Positions 1-6,305 of a stretch of 6,352 bases of DNA are shown here, piece by piece; the stretch's first letter is position 1, and the number at the start of each line of letters is the position of its first letter. The position numbers were made by a program, and so were the translations under genes. The notes beneath the pieces are model-generated. The model was not told the origin of the DNA. It saw nothing but the letters and a program-made list of their open reading frames with translations, and did not search any database. Source of the DNA: an uncultured Eisenbergiella sp. (GTDB lineage: Bacteria > Bacillota > Clostridia > Lachnospirales > Lachnospiraceae); assembly GCA_910585455.1 (NCBI GenBank), contig CAJUEL010000086.1:1-6352 (forward strand), read 5' to 3'.

Positions 1-54
1 CGGTAAGCACGGTGCTGTGAGAGGACGGCGGCTAGTCACCGCCTCCTACTCGAT
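1..54 (+). mobile_element. 3' end of a group II intron (partial domain V and complete domain VI)
   Basis: Seen: after the 3' arm of a domain V-like hairpin (about 1-16, CGGTAAGCACGGTGCT), bases 19-51 fold as a domain VI stem. GAG 19-21 pairs with CTC 49-51, AGGA 22-25 with TCCT 44-47, and GGCGG 27-31 with CCGCC 39-43, leaving a 7-base loop (32-38). A48 is left bulged on the 3' side. Known: group II introns splice through a bulged adenosine in domain VI, 7 or 8 bases from the 3' splice site, and end in AY. Here A48 is seventh from the end if the intron stops at AT (53-54). The layout closely resembles the end of the Lactococcus Ll.LtrB intron as I remember it. Inferred: the rest of the ribozyme, and any reverse transcriptase/maturase gene, lie left of the window, and the 3' exon starts at 55. 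Class and activity cannot be judged from this fragment. Confidence 0.72.
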
Positions 55-77
55 TTACTATGGATTTTGCGGTCGTA

Positions 78-123
78 TATATTGTGTAACAGTTCAGCCC
101 GGGCTGAACTGTTACTATATTGT
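78..123. repeat. 30-bp perfect palindrome with 8-bp target-site duplication (IS66-like end-to-end remnant or miniature element)
   Basis: Seen: bases 86-115 form a perfect inverted repeat with arms GTAACAGTTCAGCCC and GGGCTGAACTGTTAC and no spacer. Immediately outside on each side lies the same octamer, TATATTGT (78-85 and 116-123). Known: IS66-family elements have terminal repeats beginning GTAA and make 8-bp target duplications. Inferred: this is a transposition footprint, either an element that lost its interior and left the two ends fused, or a very small non-autonomous element. The right octamer ends 2 bases from the stop codon of the DUF1846 gene, so the hairpin lies in the 3' untranslated part of that transcript. 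No T-run follows the hairpin on the minus strand, so it is not a standard terminator. A decayed relative lies at 4332-4361. Confidence 0.7.
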
Positions 124-125
124 TC

Positions 126-1607
126 TTATTTGTCATCACGGCTCTTGACTTCCGTCTTTGGTTCACAGGTCAGGTGCATGTTCAGTTTTTTGAAAATGCC
201 TTCGTCCACCGGGGAGAGAAGTACGGTGGAATGCACCTCACAGCCCTTGAGCAGAGGCAGGGCCGCCAGAGCCTTTGCGGCGTTTTCATCGGTGGCGGCG
301 CTGATGGAGAGGGCGATCAGGATTTCATCCGTGTGCAGCCGGGGATTGATGCTTCCCAGATAGTCCGTCTTTAAGGACTGGATGGGACGGATGGCGTCCG
401 GTGAAACCAGATGGATTTCGTGGTCGATTCCCGCCAGTATTTTCAGCGCGTTTAACAGGCAGGCAGAAGCGGCCCCCAGAAGCGGCGAGGTTTTTCCGGT
501 GACCAGCGTGGAATCCGGCAGCTCGATTGCAAGCGCGGGGGCCTGTGTGTTTTCTTCCCGCGTCATGGCGGCATCGATCACGCGCCGGTCGTCGATCGCG
601 ATGCCCGCCTGCTTCATGAGCAGCTCCAGCTTGTACAAAATGGACTGGGAGCTGTTACCCCGTTTTAAATCGCACAGGCAGTTATAGTAGCGGCGGATGA
701 TTTCCTGATGGGAGGCTTCCCGGCAGATTTCATCATCAATGATGCAGTTACCGGCCATGTTGACGCCCATATCGGTAGGGGACTTATAGGGGCATTCCCC
801 GAGAATCTGCTCAAAAATTGCGCTCAGAACGGGGAAAATTTCCACGTCCCGGTTATAGTTGACGGTGGTGATCCCATAGGCTTCCAGGTGGAAGGGGTCG
901 ATCATATTGACATCATTCAAATCCGCCGTCGCCGCTTCATAAGCCAGGTTGACAGGATGCTTTAAGGGCAGGTTCCAGATCGGAAAGGTTTCAAATTTGG
1001 CATAGCCCGCGTTAATGCCCCGTTTGTGCTCGTGATAAAGCTGGGACAGGCAGGTCGCCATTTTGCCGCTGCCGGGACCTGGCGCTGTCACGATCACGAG
1101 CGGGCGGCTCGTCTCAATATATTCGTTTTTGCCGTAGCCCTCTTCGCTGACGATCTTGTCCACATTGGTGGGATAGCCTTCGATCATGTAGTGGATGTAA
1201 CAGCGGATCCCCAGGTTGTCCAGCTTTTTCTTAAAAAGATCCGCGGCGGGCTGTCCGGCATACTGGGTGATGACAATGCTGCCCACCATCAGGCCGATTT
1301 TGCGGAAAGCTTCCGCGAGACGGATCGCTTCCAGATCGTAGGTGAGCCCGGAGTCCCGGCGCGTTTTGCTGCTTTCCAGGGCGCCCGCGCTGATGGCGAG
1401 GACGATCTCCGCCTGATCCGCAAGCTGCAGGAGCATTTTTAATTTACTGTCCGGCTCAAAGCCCGGCAGGACTCTGGACGCATGGTAGTCGTCAAAGAGC
1501 TTGCCGCCGAATTCCAGATACAGCTTATTGCCGAACATGCCGATTCTTTCCCGGATGTGCTCGGACTGCATCTGCAGATATTTTTGGTTATCAAATCCGA
1601 TATTCAT
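126..1607 (-). CDS. DUF1846 family protein (COG4868-like)
   Basis: This 493-residue protein matches the DUF1846 family in full-length character. It starts MNIGFDNQKYLQMQSEHIRE and contains the family-like stretches ESSKTRRDSGLTYD (about 78-91) and YFETFPIWNLP-like sequence (here AKFETFPIWNLP, starting near 202), plus a glycine-rich loop GPGSGK at 177-182 inside VTAPGPGSGKMATCLSQLYH. The loop resembles a P-loop, so nucleotide binding is plausible but unproven. Family members are cytosolic, mostly from Bacillota and Actinobacteria, and their biochemical role is not known to me. No signal peptide or membrane segment is seen. Length is close to the usual ~490-510 residues, so the gene looks complete. 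The start is supported by AAGGGAG (1618-1624) 10 bases upstream, and a TATAAT lies at 1638-1643. It follows the exporter genes on the same strand after 102 bp, and read-through from them is possible. Confidence 0.93.
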   Translation of the reverse strand: MNIGFDNQKYLQMQSEHIRERIGMFGNKLYLEFGGKLFDDYHASRVLPGFEPDSKLKMLLQLADQAEIVLAISAGALESSKTRRDSGLTYDLEAIRLAEAFRKIGLMVGSIVITQYAGQPAADLFKKKLDNLGIRCYIHYMIEGYPTNVDKIVSEEGYGKNEYIETSRPLVIVTAPGPGSGKMATCLSQLYHEHKRGINAGYAKFETFPIWNLPLKHPVNLAYEAATADLNDVNMIDPFHLEAYGITTVNYNRDVEIFPVLSAIFEQILGECPYKSPTDMGVNMAGNCIIDDEICREASHQEIIRRYYNCLCDLKRGNSSQSILYKLELLMKQAGIAIDDRRVIDAAMTREENTQAPALAIELPDSTLVTGKTSPLLGAASACLLNALKILAGIDHEIHLVSPDAIRPIQSLKTDYLGSINPRLHTDEILIALSISAATDENAAKALAALPLLKGCEVHSTVLLSPVDEGIFKKLNMHLTCEPKTEVKSRDDK

Positions 1608-1637
1608 GAATGCGTATCTCCCTTCTCAGTCCTCTCC

Positions 1638-1643
1638 ATTATA
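1638..1643 (-). promoter_or_regulatory. candidate -10 box for the DUF1846 gene
   Basis: A perfect TATAAT on the minus strand lies 30 bases before the ATG at 1607, followed by a good ribosome binding site (AAGGGAG, 1618-1624). This would give a leader of about 24 bases. No good -35 hexamer is seen at 16-18 bp: the best placed sequence, TAGCTT, is poor and there is no TG extension. The promoter is therefore probable only from the perfect -10 and its position. Confidence 0.45.
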
Positions 1644-1709
1644 TACCGCCCCAAACCTAAAAAGCTACCGTTTTTTTGGAAAAATTCCGCACCCTGTGAA
1701 AAGTAACAT

Positions 1710-2486
1710 TCATGAACCGGTCGATTGATAATGCCGCAGCCCGAACCGGTAGAACCACCGGCAGGGTATCACAAACAGCAGAGAAAGCAGCGGCGCTGCC
1801 ATGAACCAGAATCCGGTTTCCCGATCCAGCAGATACAGCAGCGGATAGTACTGAATCAGCGCCAGCGGGATCACGAAGGTCAGCACCTTTAACACCGCCT
1901 CCCCATAGACGGAAAACGGGTATTTTCCGAAGGCGCGCATGCCGTAGGTGAAGATATTGAGAAAATCCAGGGACTGCACGGTAAAAAAGGCGAATGCCGC
2001 CACCAGAAGAAACAGGCAGAAGAACACCACGCTTCCGCAAGCCACCATCAGGCAAAAGACCAGCGCCTTTTTCCATGTCCATACGACGCCGCTGACAGGA
2101 ATGGCGATGCCCAGCACGATGATCGCCTGCAGGAGCAGTCCGAGGCGGGAAAAATCCATATTCGGCATGATAATCTGTAAAATGATGCTTCTGGGTCTGA
2201 CCAGAATCCGGTCCAGCTCTCCGTTGCGCAAAAGTCCCGGAAAAGTGGCCAGACCGCCGCCTGCCAGCTCCCCGATGGAAAAGGACATCATGACGACGGA
2301 AAAGCACAGGAGCACCTGGCCATAAGAGAAATCGTCCACGCCGCTTATTTTGTCAAAGAGAAAGCGGATCCCTAAAAAGGATGTGAACGCCGTCAGAAAT
2401 TGTCCTGTCATCGTCAGGAAAAAGGATACCTTGTACTGCATCTGGCTTTTGAATTCCATCAAAAAATAATTCCAATATAGTCTCAT
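1710..2486 (-). CDS. ABC exporter membrane subunit, COG3694-like (ABC-2 family, second permease)
   Basis: A 258-residue, very hydrophobic protein with about six membrane segments (approximately 21-44, 56-76, 116-136, 141-168, 199-219, 226-245). It carries the short motif LLRNGELDRILVRP (85-98), of the G-(D/E)-x3-L-x-(R/K)-P type seen in the cytosolic loop of this ABC-2 permease family. In family terms it is one half of the membrane pore of an exporter driven by the ATPase encoded two genes upstream. I chose the ATG at 2486 over an in-frame start at 2546. It has the ribosome binding site GGAGGT (2491-2496) four bases upstream, and it begins one base after the stop of the preceding permease gene. 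The longer version would overlap that gene by about 60 bases and add a charged, non-family N-terminus. The tight junction points to translational coupling. Substrate is unknown. Confidence 0.9.
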   Translation of the reverse strand: MRLYWNYFLMEFKSQMQYKVSFFLTMTGQFLTAFTSFLGIRFLFDKISGVDDFSYGQVLLCFSVVMMSFSIGELAGGGLATFPGLLRNGELDRILVRPRSIILQIIMPNMDFSRLGLLLQAIIVLGIAIPVSGVVWTWKKALVFCLMVACGSVVFFCLFLLVAAFAFFTVQSLDFLNIFTYGMRAFGKYPFSVYGEAVLKVLTFVIPLALIQYYPLLYLLDRETGFWFMAAPLLSLLFVIPCRWFYRFGLRHYQSTGS

Positions 2487-2487
2487 C

Positions 2488-3303
2488 TCAACCTCCGAAT
2501 GCAACCACTTTTTTGGTGGCATGTCCCATGGCGAACCAGCCCGCAAAAACCAGCGCTGTCAGCCAGAATACCTGTAGTCCGATGCTGCGCACCGCCTCCG
2601 GTCCGGAAAGGCTCCCGCACAGGATCTGGAGCGGCACATTCTGCATGGAACCAAAGGGGAGCAGCGTTACCACTCTTTGCAGCGTCTTTGGAAAAAAGGG
2701 AAGAGGAATCACGCCTCCCGAAAAAAAGGAGGTGGTGATCCGCACGATGATTTTGATTCCTCTCTGGGAAATCAGGTAAAACAGGGAAAAATACATTAGC
2801 ATGGCAGTCGCCACCGTCACGCCGAAGGCGAGCATAAGGGATACCGCGGTCATCAAAAGCTGGCTGACCGAGGCAGGCAGCGTCAATCCGTAGGGCTTTG
2901 GCAGCATCGCCCCCAGCGCCAGCACCGGCAGGCAGTTGATGAGCGTGAAGGAAAGCCGGTTGGACGCCGCCTGACAAAACCATCTTCCATAAATGCTGAC
3001 CGGACGTGTCAGATCGTATGCCACTTCCCCCGTGCGGATGGCGGAATAGATTTCCTCATCGCCAAATACCACGGAAAACAGGACGATCAGGGACTGATGT
3101 GCCCATACATAGGTGACCGTGGCGGACAGCTCCATGGGCAGTAGGTCTCCGCCGACGCGGTAAATTGCCAGATATCCCAGTATTTCCATCAGCGCCCAGA
3201 AAAATCCCTTCAAAATGGAGCCCAGCACCACCGCGCGATATTGCAGGTTATGGACAAACCTGATCCGGAACATGGAAAAATATACCTTACATGTAGCTCT
3301 CAT
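2488..3303 (-). CDS. ABC exporter membrane subunit, COG4587-like (ABC-2 family, first permease)
   Basis: A 271-residue integral membrane protein with about six hydrophobic segments (approximately 24-50, 62-81, 119-135, 148-179, 189-205, 241-260). The loop motif IRTGEVAYDLTRPV (89-102) parallels LLRNGELDRILVRP in the downstream permease, so the two look like a diverged heteromeric pair. SGGVIPLPFFP (195-205) is a further family-like stretch. Its ATG overlaps the TGA of the ATPase gene by 4 bp (ATGA, 3300-3303). AAGGAG (3312-3317) lies 8 bases upstream of the start. Known: ATPase/COG4587/COG3694 trios form complete exporters, and a cyanobacterial relative has been linked to viologen herbicide resistance. 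Inferred: this trio exports an unknown compound or lipid-like molecule. The similarity does not set the substrate. Confidence 0.9.
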   Translation of the reverse strand: MRATCKVYFSMFRIRFVHNLQYRAVVLGSILKGFFWALMEILGYLAIYRVGGDLLPMELSATVTYVWAHQSLIVLFSVVFGDEEIYSAIRTGEVAYDLTRPVSIYGRWFCQAASNRLSFTLINCLPVLALGAMLPKPYGLTLPASVSQLLMTAVSLMLAFGVTVATAMLMYFSLFYLISQRGIKIIVRITTSFFSGGVIPLPFFPKTLQRVVTLLPFGSMQNVPLQILCGSLSGPEAVRSIGLQVFWLTALVFAGWFAMGHATKKVVAFGG

Positions 3304-4274
3304 AGATGATACTCCTTATACATGGTTGCCACCATTTCCTCGGTGGTGATGTCGGAAACCGAAACGTCCAAAAGCTGTGTGGCTGCGGCAAAATGGGCGA
3401 TCGCGCCGGGAACCGGCAGGCGCGAGGGGGCAAAGCGCACCGTCATGGTCTCCGGCGCGGCACTTACCAGCTCCATCTCATCCCGCAGAGCGGGCGGCGT
3501 GCCCTGATACCGGATCACCATGGTTTTTTGGTCTGATACCCGTTTTTTTAAATCGGCAAGCTTGCCGTCCAGCAAAATCCTCCCCTTGCCGATCAGCAGA
3601 ATCCGCTCCGTCAATGCTTCGATGTCCTGCATATCGTGTGTGGTCAGAACGACGGTGGTCCCTTTTTTGGCGTTCAGGTCCCGGATGAATTTCCGCACGG
3701 CGATTTTGGAGACGGCGTCCAGCCCGATGGTGGGCTCGTCCAGAAAAAGCACCTTCGGATCGTGCAGCAGGGATGCCGCAATTTCACACCGCATCCGCTG
3801 CCCGAGGCTCAATGTCCGCACCGGGGTCTGCAGAATTTCCTCAAGCTCCAGAAGCTGCGTCAGCTCACGGACATTTTTGCGGTAAACGGATTCCTCCACC
3901 CGGTAGATATCCCGGATCAGGTCAAAGCTGTCGATCACCGGCACATCCCACCACAGCTGGCTCCGCTGCCCGAATACCACGCCGATGTTTTGCACATGGG
4001 CGGTCCGCTCCTGATAGGGGATGCGTCCGTTGATCGTGCAGGTTCCGCCATCCGGGGTGAGCACGCCGCACATGATCTTGATGGTGGTGCTTTTCCCGGC
4101 GCCGTTGGGGCCGATGTAGCCGACCATTTCTCCGTCCCGGATTGTAAAGCTGACGTCCCGCAGGGCGTTTACGGTGTTATATTCCCGGGAGAAAAACGAC
4201 TTTACCGCGTTTCCCATTCCGGACTGCCGTCTTGCGACCCGGTACGTTTTCGTGACTTTGGTAAATTCAATCAT
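3300..4274 (-). CDS. ABC exporter ATP-binding subunit, COG4586-like
   Basis: A 324-residue cytosolic ATPase that powers the two permeases encoded just downstream. All nucleotide-binding motifs are intact: Walker A GPNGAGKST (55-63), Q-loop Q103 within VFGQRSQLWWD, signature LSLGQ (155-159), Walker B VLFLDEP (175-181, catalytic E180) and the H-loop histidine H213 in LTTHD. The GQRSQLWWD stretch and the insertion between the first strand and Walker A (RVARRQSGMGNAVKSFF, 12-28) are typical of the COG4586 subgroup. The C-terminal ~90 residues form an accessory domain as in drug-exporter ATPases. The ATG at 4274 is chosen over 4325 because AAAGGAG (4281-4287) lies 6 bases upstream and MIEFTKVTKTY is the usual family start. 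It is first in the operon, with an extended -10 promoter about 90 bases upstream. The stop overlaps the next start by 4 bp. Confidence 0.95.
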   Translation of the reverse strand: MIEFTKVTKTYRVARRQSGMGNAVKSFFSREYNTVNALRDVSFTIRDGEMVGYIGPNGAGKSTTIKIMCGVLTPDGGTCTINGRIPYQERTAHVQNIGVVFGQRSQLWWDVPVIDSFDLIRDIYRVEESVYRKNVRELTQLLELEEILQTPVRTLSLGQRMRCEIAASLLHDPKVLFLDEPTIGLDAVSKIAVRKFIRDLNAKKGTTVVLTTHDMQDIEALTERILLIGKGRILLDGKLADLKKRVSDQKTMVIRYQGTPPALRDEMELVSAAPETMTVRFAPSRLPVPGAIAHFAAATQLLDVSVSDITTEEMVATMYKEYHL

Positions 4275-4331
4275 CTTCTGCTCCTTTCTTTGCCTGCCGC
4301 GCAGGCTGAATGACATTGTGCCCAAACTGTT

Positions 4332-4361
4332 GTGACAGATCAGACCTGGCTGAACTGTTAC
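4332..4361. repeat. decayed copy of the 30-bp palindrome, overlapping the exporter transcription start
   Basis: The right arm TGGCTGAACTGTTAC (4347-4361) shares 14 bases (GGCTGAACTGTTAC) with the right arm of the element at 86-115. The left arm GTGACAGATCAGACC (4332-4346) is its inverse with 11 of 15 positions matching. No 8-bp flanking duplication remains: the flanks are AAACTGTT and TGATTATA. It lies directly downstream of the exporter -10 box, so the presumed start of transcription falls inside it. It could be an older insertion or, in its present form, an operator-like site. The second reading is only inference. Confidence 0.55.
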
Positions 4362-4363
4362 TG

Positions 4364-4372
4364 ATTATAGCA
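4364..4372 (-). promoter_or_regulatory. extended -10 promoter for the exporter operon
   Basis: On the minus strand the sequence reads TGCTATAAT, a perfect extended -10 (TGnTATAAT). The candidate -35, TCTACT (4388-4393) at 18 bp, matches the consensus at only three positions, which an extended -10 can tolerate. Transcription would start near 4357, giving a leader of about 80 bases before the ATG at 4274. No other equally good box was found upstream of the operon. Confidence 0.6.
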
Positions 4373-4389
4373 GTTTTTGAAAAAAAGAG

Positions 4390-4418
4390 TAGACTTGTAT
4401 TTCGATTTGTAGTATAGT
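4390..4418 (+). promoter_or_regulatory. candidate promoter for the ATPase/nuclease gene
   Basis: TAGACT (4390-4395) and TATAGT (4413-4418) match the -35 and -10 consensus at 4 and 5 of 6 positions and are separated by exactly 17 bp. The leader to the ATG at 4658 would be long, about 235 bases. The -35 overlaps the -35 region of the divergent exporter promoter. A second -10-like box (TAAAAT, 4462-4467) lacks a partner. Assignment is tentative because the whole tract is AT-rich. Confidence 0.35.
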
Positions 4419-4657
4419 ATATAAATAGTACAGGCAAAAATAAAATCATATTTATGCGTTTTAAAATGTTCCTTATTTCGTTTATTTTTCTTTTCGGGCA
4501 TTTCCCCCCGCTTGCTTTTTTCCAATACGAATGATAAACTGAATGAAAGGTCAGATTATAAAAGTGTGGTTGCGATTCAGGCACGTTGTCCGTGGTATCA
4601 GGCGGCGGACAGGGACATGGAGTGGCAGTGGGCAAACGCTCCGGAATGGAGAGTGGT

Positions 4658-6232
4658 ATGGGAAAATATTTAAATCCGGGCAACGCCGGTTTTGCGGCGG
4701 TGAGAAAAAAAGATTATCTGGATAAAACCGGATTGATTTCATATATCAATAGCACGCTGGGAACATCCCGTAAGCTGACCTGCGTCAGCCGTGCCCGAAG
4801 ATTTGGAAAATCCTTTGCGGCGCAGATGCTGTGTGCCTATTATGATAAGAGCTGCGATTCCAGAAAGCTGTTTGAAGGGCTGGAGATTTCAGAGAGTCCT
4901 TCTTTTCAAACCGGTCTGAACCGATATGATGTGCTGTATCTGGATATCATCTGGTTTATCGGAATCGCAGAGAATAAAAAGGATATTTTGAAAAATATGC
5001 AGAGGGAGCTGCTTGCGGATCTGCGGGAAGCGTATCCGGAATATGTCGGCACAGGTGAAAAATCGCTGCAGATGGCGCTTTTGAACATCAGCATGAAGAC
5101 AGGAAACAAATTTATCTTCATTATTGATGAGTGGGATGCTCTGTTTCGGGAGGCGAAGGAAGAACAGGCGTTGCAAAAGGAGTATGTACAGTTTTTACGG
5201 GGGCTGTTTCGGAGCGGCCTGACGGACCGGATGATTGAAGCGGTATATATGACGGGAATTTTACCGATCAAGAAGTACGGCACGCAGTCGGCGCTGAGTG
5301 ACTTTCAGGAATTCACCATGATTTCGCCCGTGCCGCTGGAACGGTATTTCGGCTTTACAGAAGAAGAGGTTTTCGGTCTGTGTGAAAAGTATAACTGGAA
5401 TTTTGAGGAAATGCGGCGTTGGTATGACGGATACAGAATGGGCGAAAACATTCATATGTTTAATCCGAAATCCGTGTTGGATGCCATTGCGCGAAAACAG
5501 TTTGACAGCTATTGGACACAGACGGAGACCTATGAGTCCCTGCGGGCGTATATCGGCATGAATTTTGACGGGCTTAAGGATGCCATTGTTTCTATGCTGG
5601 GCGGATCCGAATGCCGGATTGAAACGGAAACCTTTCAAAATGATATGACTACTTTTAAGAGCAGAGATGATGTGCTGACTTTGCTGGCGCATTTGGGATA
5701 TCTGGCCTATGATTCCGCGACGAAATCCGTATACATTCCCAATCAGGAGATTCGTGAGGAGTTTGTGCGAACAGTCAGAAACGGAGACAGCCCGAAGCTT
5801 GTGAAGCTCATACAGGATTCGGACAGGCTTATGGAAGCGACGCTGCATATGGACGGAAATGAAGTGGCGCGCCTGATTGGGGAAATTCATGACAGGAATT
5901 GTGCGCCTCAATTTTACAACAACGAGCAGGCCCTGCGCGCAGTCATTCAGCTGGCATATATCAGCCGCGTGAGGGATTATCTGGAATTTCAGGAATTTCC
6001 CGGAGGAAGAGGCTATACGGATATTCTGTTTATGCCGAAAAGAGGAAATGATAAACCGTTATTGCTTGTGGAACTGAAATGGAACAAATCAGCGGAAGGC
6101 GCAATTGCACAGATAAAGGAAAAAGGCTATATGGAGGAAGTGAAGCATTATGGAAGCGGACTTTTGCTGGTCGGAATCAATTACAACGAAAGAACGAAGA
6201 AGCATACATGTGTAATTGAAAAAATGAGATAA
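4658..6232 (+). CDS. AAA-ATPase-like protein with C-terminal PD-(D/E)XK nuclease-like domain
   Basis: A 524-residue protein of the AAA-ATPase_like plus PDDEXK_9 (DUF1703) architecture, common and often multi-copy in Clostridia and Bacteroidetes. It has no membrane segments. N-terminal half: family opening YLNPGNAGFAAVRKKDYLDKT, short P-loop SRARRFGKS (44-52; relatives usually have RPRRFGKS), Walker B FIFIIDEWD (152-160; D157, E158), sensor-like TGILPIKKYG (199-208), and WYDGYR (255-260). C-terminal end: D455 in GYTDILF, then E472-x-K474 in LLVELKW and Q485, the expected nuclease core. Family function is unknown, and a role in nucleic acid processing, mobile DNA or defence is inference. The ATG at 4658 has GGAG (4648-4651) at 6 bases and gives the usual family N-terminus. 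In-frame alternatives are TTG 4586 and ATG 4646. It is a single-gene unit, divergent from the exporter, with a hairpin terminator behind it. Confidence 0.9.
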   Translation: MGKYLNPGNAGFAAVRKKDYLDKTGLISYINSTLGTSRKLTCVSRARRFGKSFAAQMLCAYYDKSCDSRKLFEGLEISESPSFQTGLNRYDVLYLDIIWFIGIAENKKDILKNMQRELLADLREAYPEYVGTGEKSLQMALLNISMKTGNKFIFIIDEWDALFREAKEEQALQKEYVQFLRGLFRSGLTDRMIEAVYMTGILPIKKYGTQSALSDFQEFTMISPVPLERYFGFTEEEVFGLCEKYNWNFEEMRRWYDGYRMGENIHMFNPKSVLDAIARKQFDSYWTQTETYESLRAYIGMNFDGLKDAIVSMLGGSECRIETETFQNDMTTFKSRDDVLTLLAHLGYLAYDSATKSVYIPNQEIREEFVRTVRNGDSPKLVKLIQDSDRLMEATLHMDGNEVARLIGEIHDRNCAPQFYNNEQALRAVIQLAYISRVRDYLEFQEFPGGRGYTDILFMPKRGNDKPLLLVELKWNKSAEGAIAQIKEKGYMEEVKHYGSGLLLVGINYNERTKKHTCVIEKMR

Positions 6233-6235
6233 TGG

Positions 6236-6281
6236 TACAGACAGGTCTGCGCGTTTACTGTGCGGACCTGTCTGTATTGTT
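6236..6281 (+). terminator. hairpin terminator after the ATPase/nuclease gene
   Basis: Starting 4 bases after the TAA, TACAGACAGGTCTGCGC (6236-6252) pairs with GTGCGGACCTGTCTGTA (6260-6276). This gives a 17-bp stem with two G-U wobbles and a 7-base loop, followed by TTGTT. The stem is very strong but the T-tract is short, so termination may be incomplete or the hairpin may act mainly as a 3' stabiliser. In the reverse direction there is no T-run. Confidence 0.7.
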
Positions 6282-6305
6282 ACCGGCACACAATAATTTG
6301 GTTGA

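Larger units (their letters stand above)
4275..4657. other. divergent intergenic region, AT-rich, no convincing gene
   Basis: This 383-bp stretch separates the minus-strand exporter operon from the plus-strand ATPase/nuclease gene. It holds the exporter leader (4275-4331), a decayed palindrome (4332-4361), two candidate promoters pointing away from each other (4364-4372 and 4390-4418), and an AT-rich tract to about 4560. From about 4590 the top strand turns markedly G-rich. A 26-codon hydrophobic reading frame at 4454-4534 lacks a ribosome binding site and was not called. I see no tRNA, recognisable riboswitch or terminator. Confidence 0.6.

Noticed and set aside
86..115. The palindrome as the intrinsic terminator of the DUF1846 gene
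   Set aside because: The hairpin would be strong and well placed, but the minus strand continues ACACAATATA with no T-tract. The exact 8-bp flanking duplication is better explained by insertion.
1671..1688. GGAAAAATTCC hairpin next to a run of seven T's as a terminator between the exporter genes and DUF1846
   Set aside because: The stem is only 4 bp. On the minus strand the hairpin is followed by A's, and on the plus strand the T-run precedes it, so it fits a terminator in neither direction.
1657..2307. 216-residue minus-strand frame overlapping the second permease gene
   Set aside because: It is rich in Arg, Gly and Ala with no domain, and is a shifted frame of the real permease gene, which has a good start and tight spacing.
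3636..4313. 225-residue open frame on the plus strand opposite the ABC ATPase gene
   Set aside because: It is antisense to a gene with every ABC motif intact, has no recognisable domain, and reflects codon bias of the opposite strand.
4454..4534. 26-codon reading frame for a hydrophobic peptide (begins MRFKMFLISFIFLFG), reminiscent of small toxic membrane peptides
   Set aside because: There is no ribosome binding site before the ATG, and the surrounding DNA is T-rich, which makes Phe/Leu/Ile codons by chance. No antisense RNA promoter could be supported.
5261..5911. 216-residue open frame on the minus strand inside the ATPase/nuclease gene
   Set aside because: Its His/Arg-rich sequence has no family character, and the plus-strand frame is a full-length family match.
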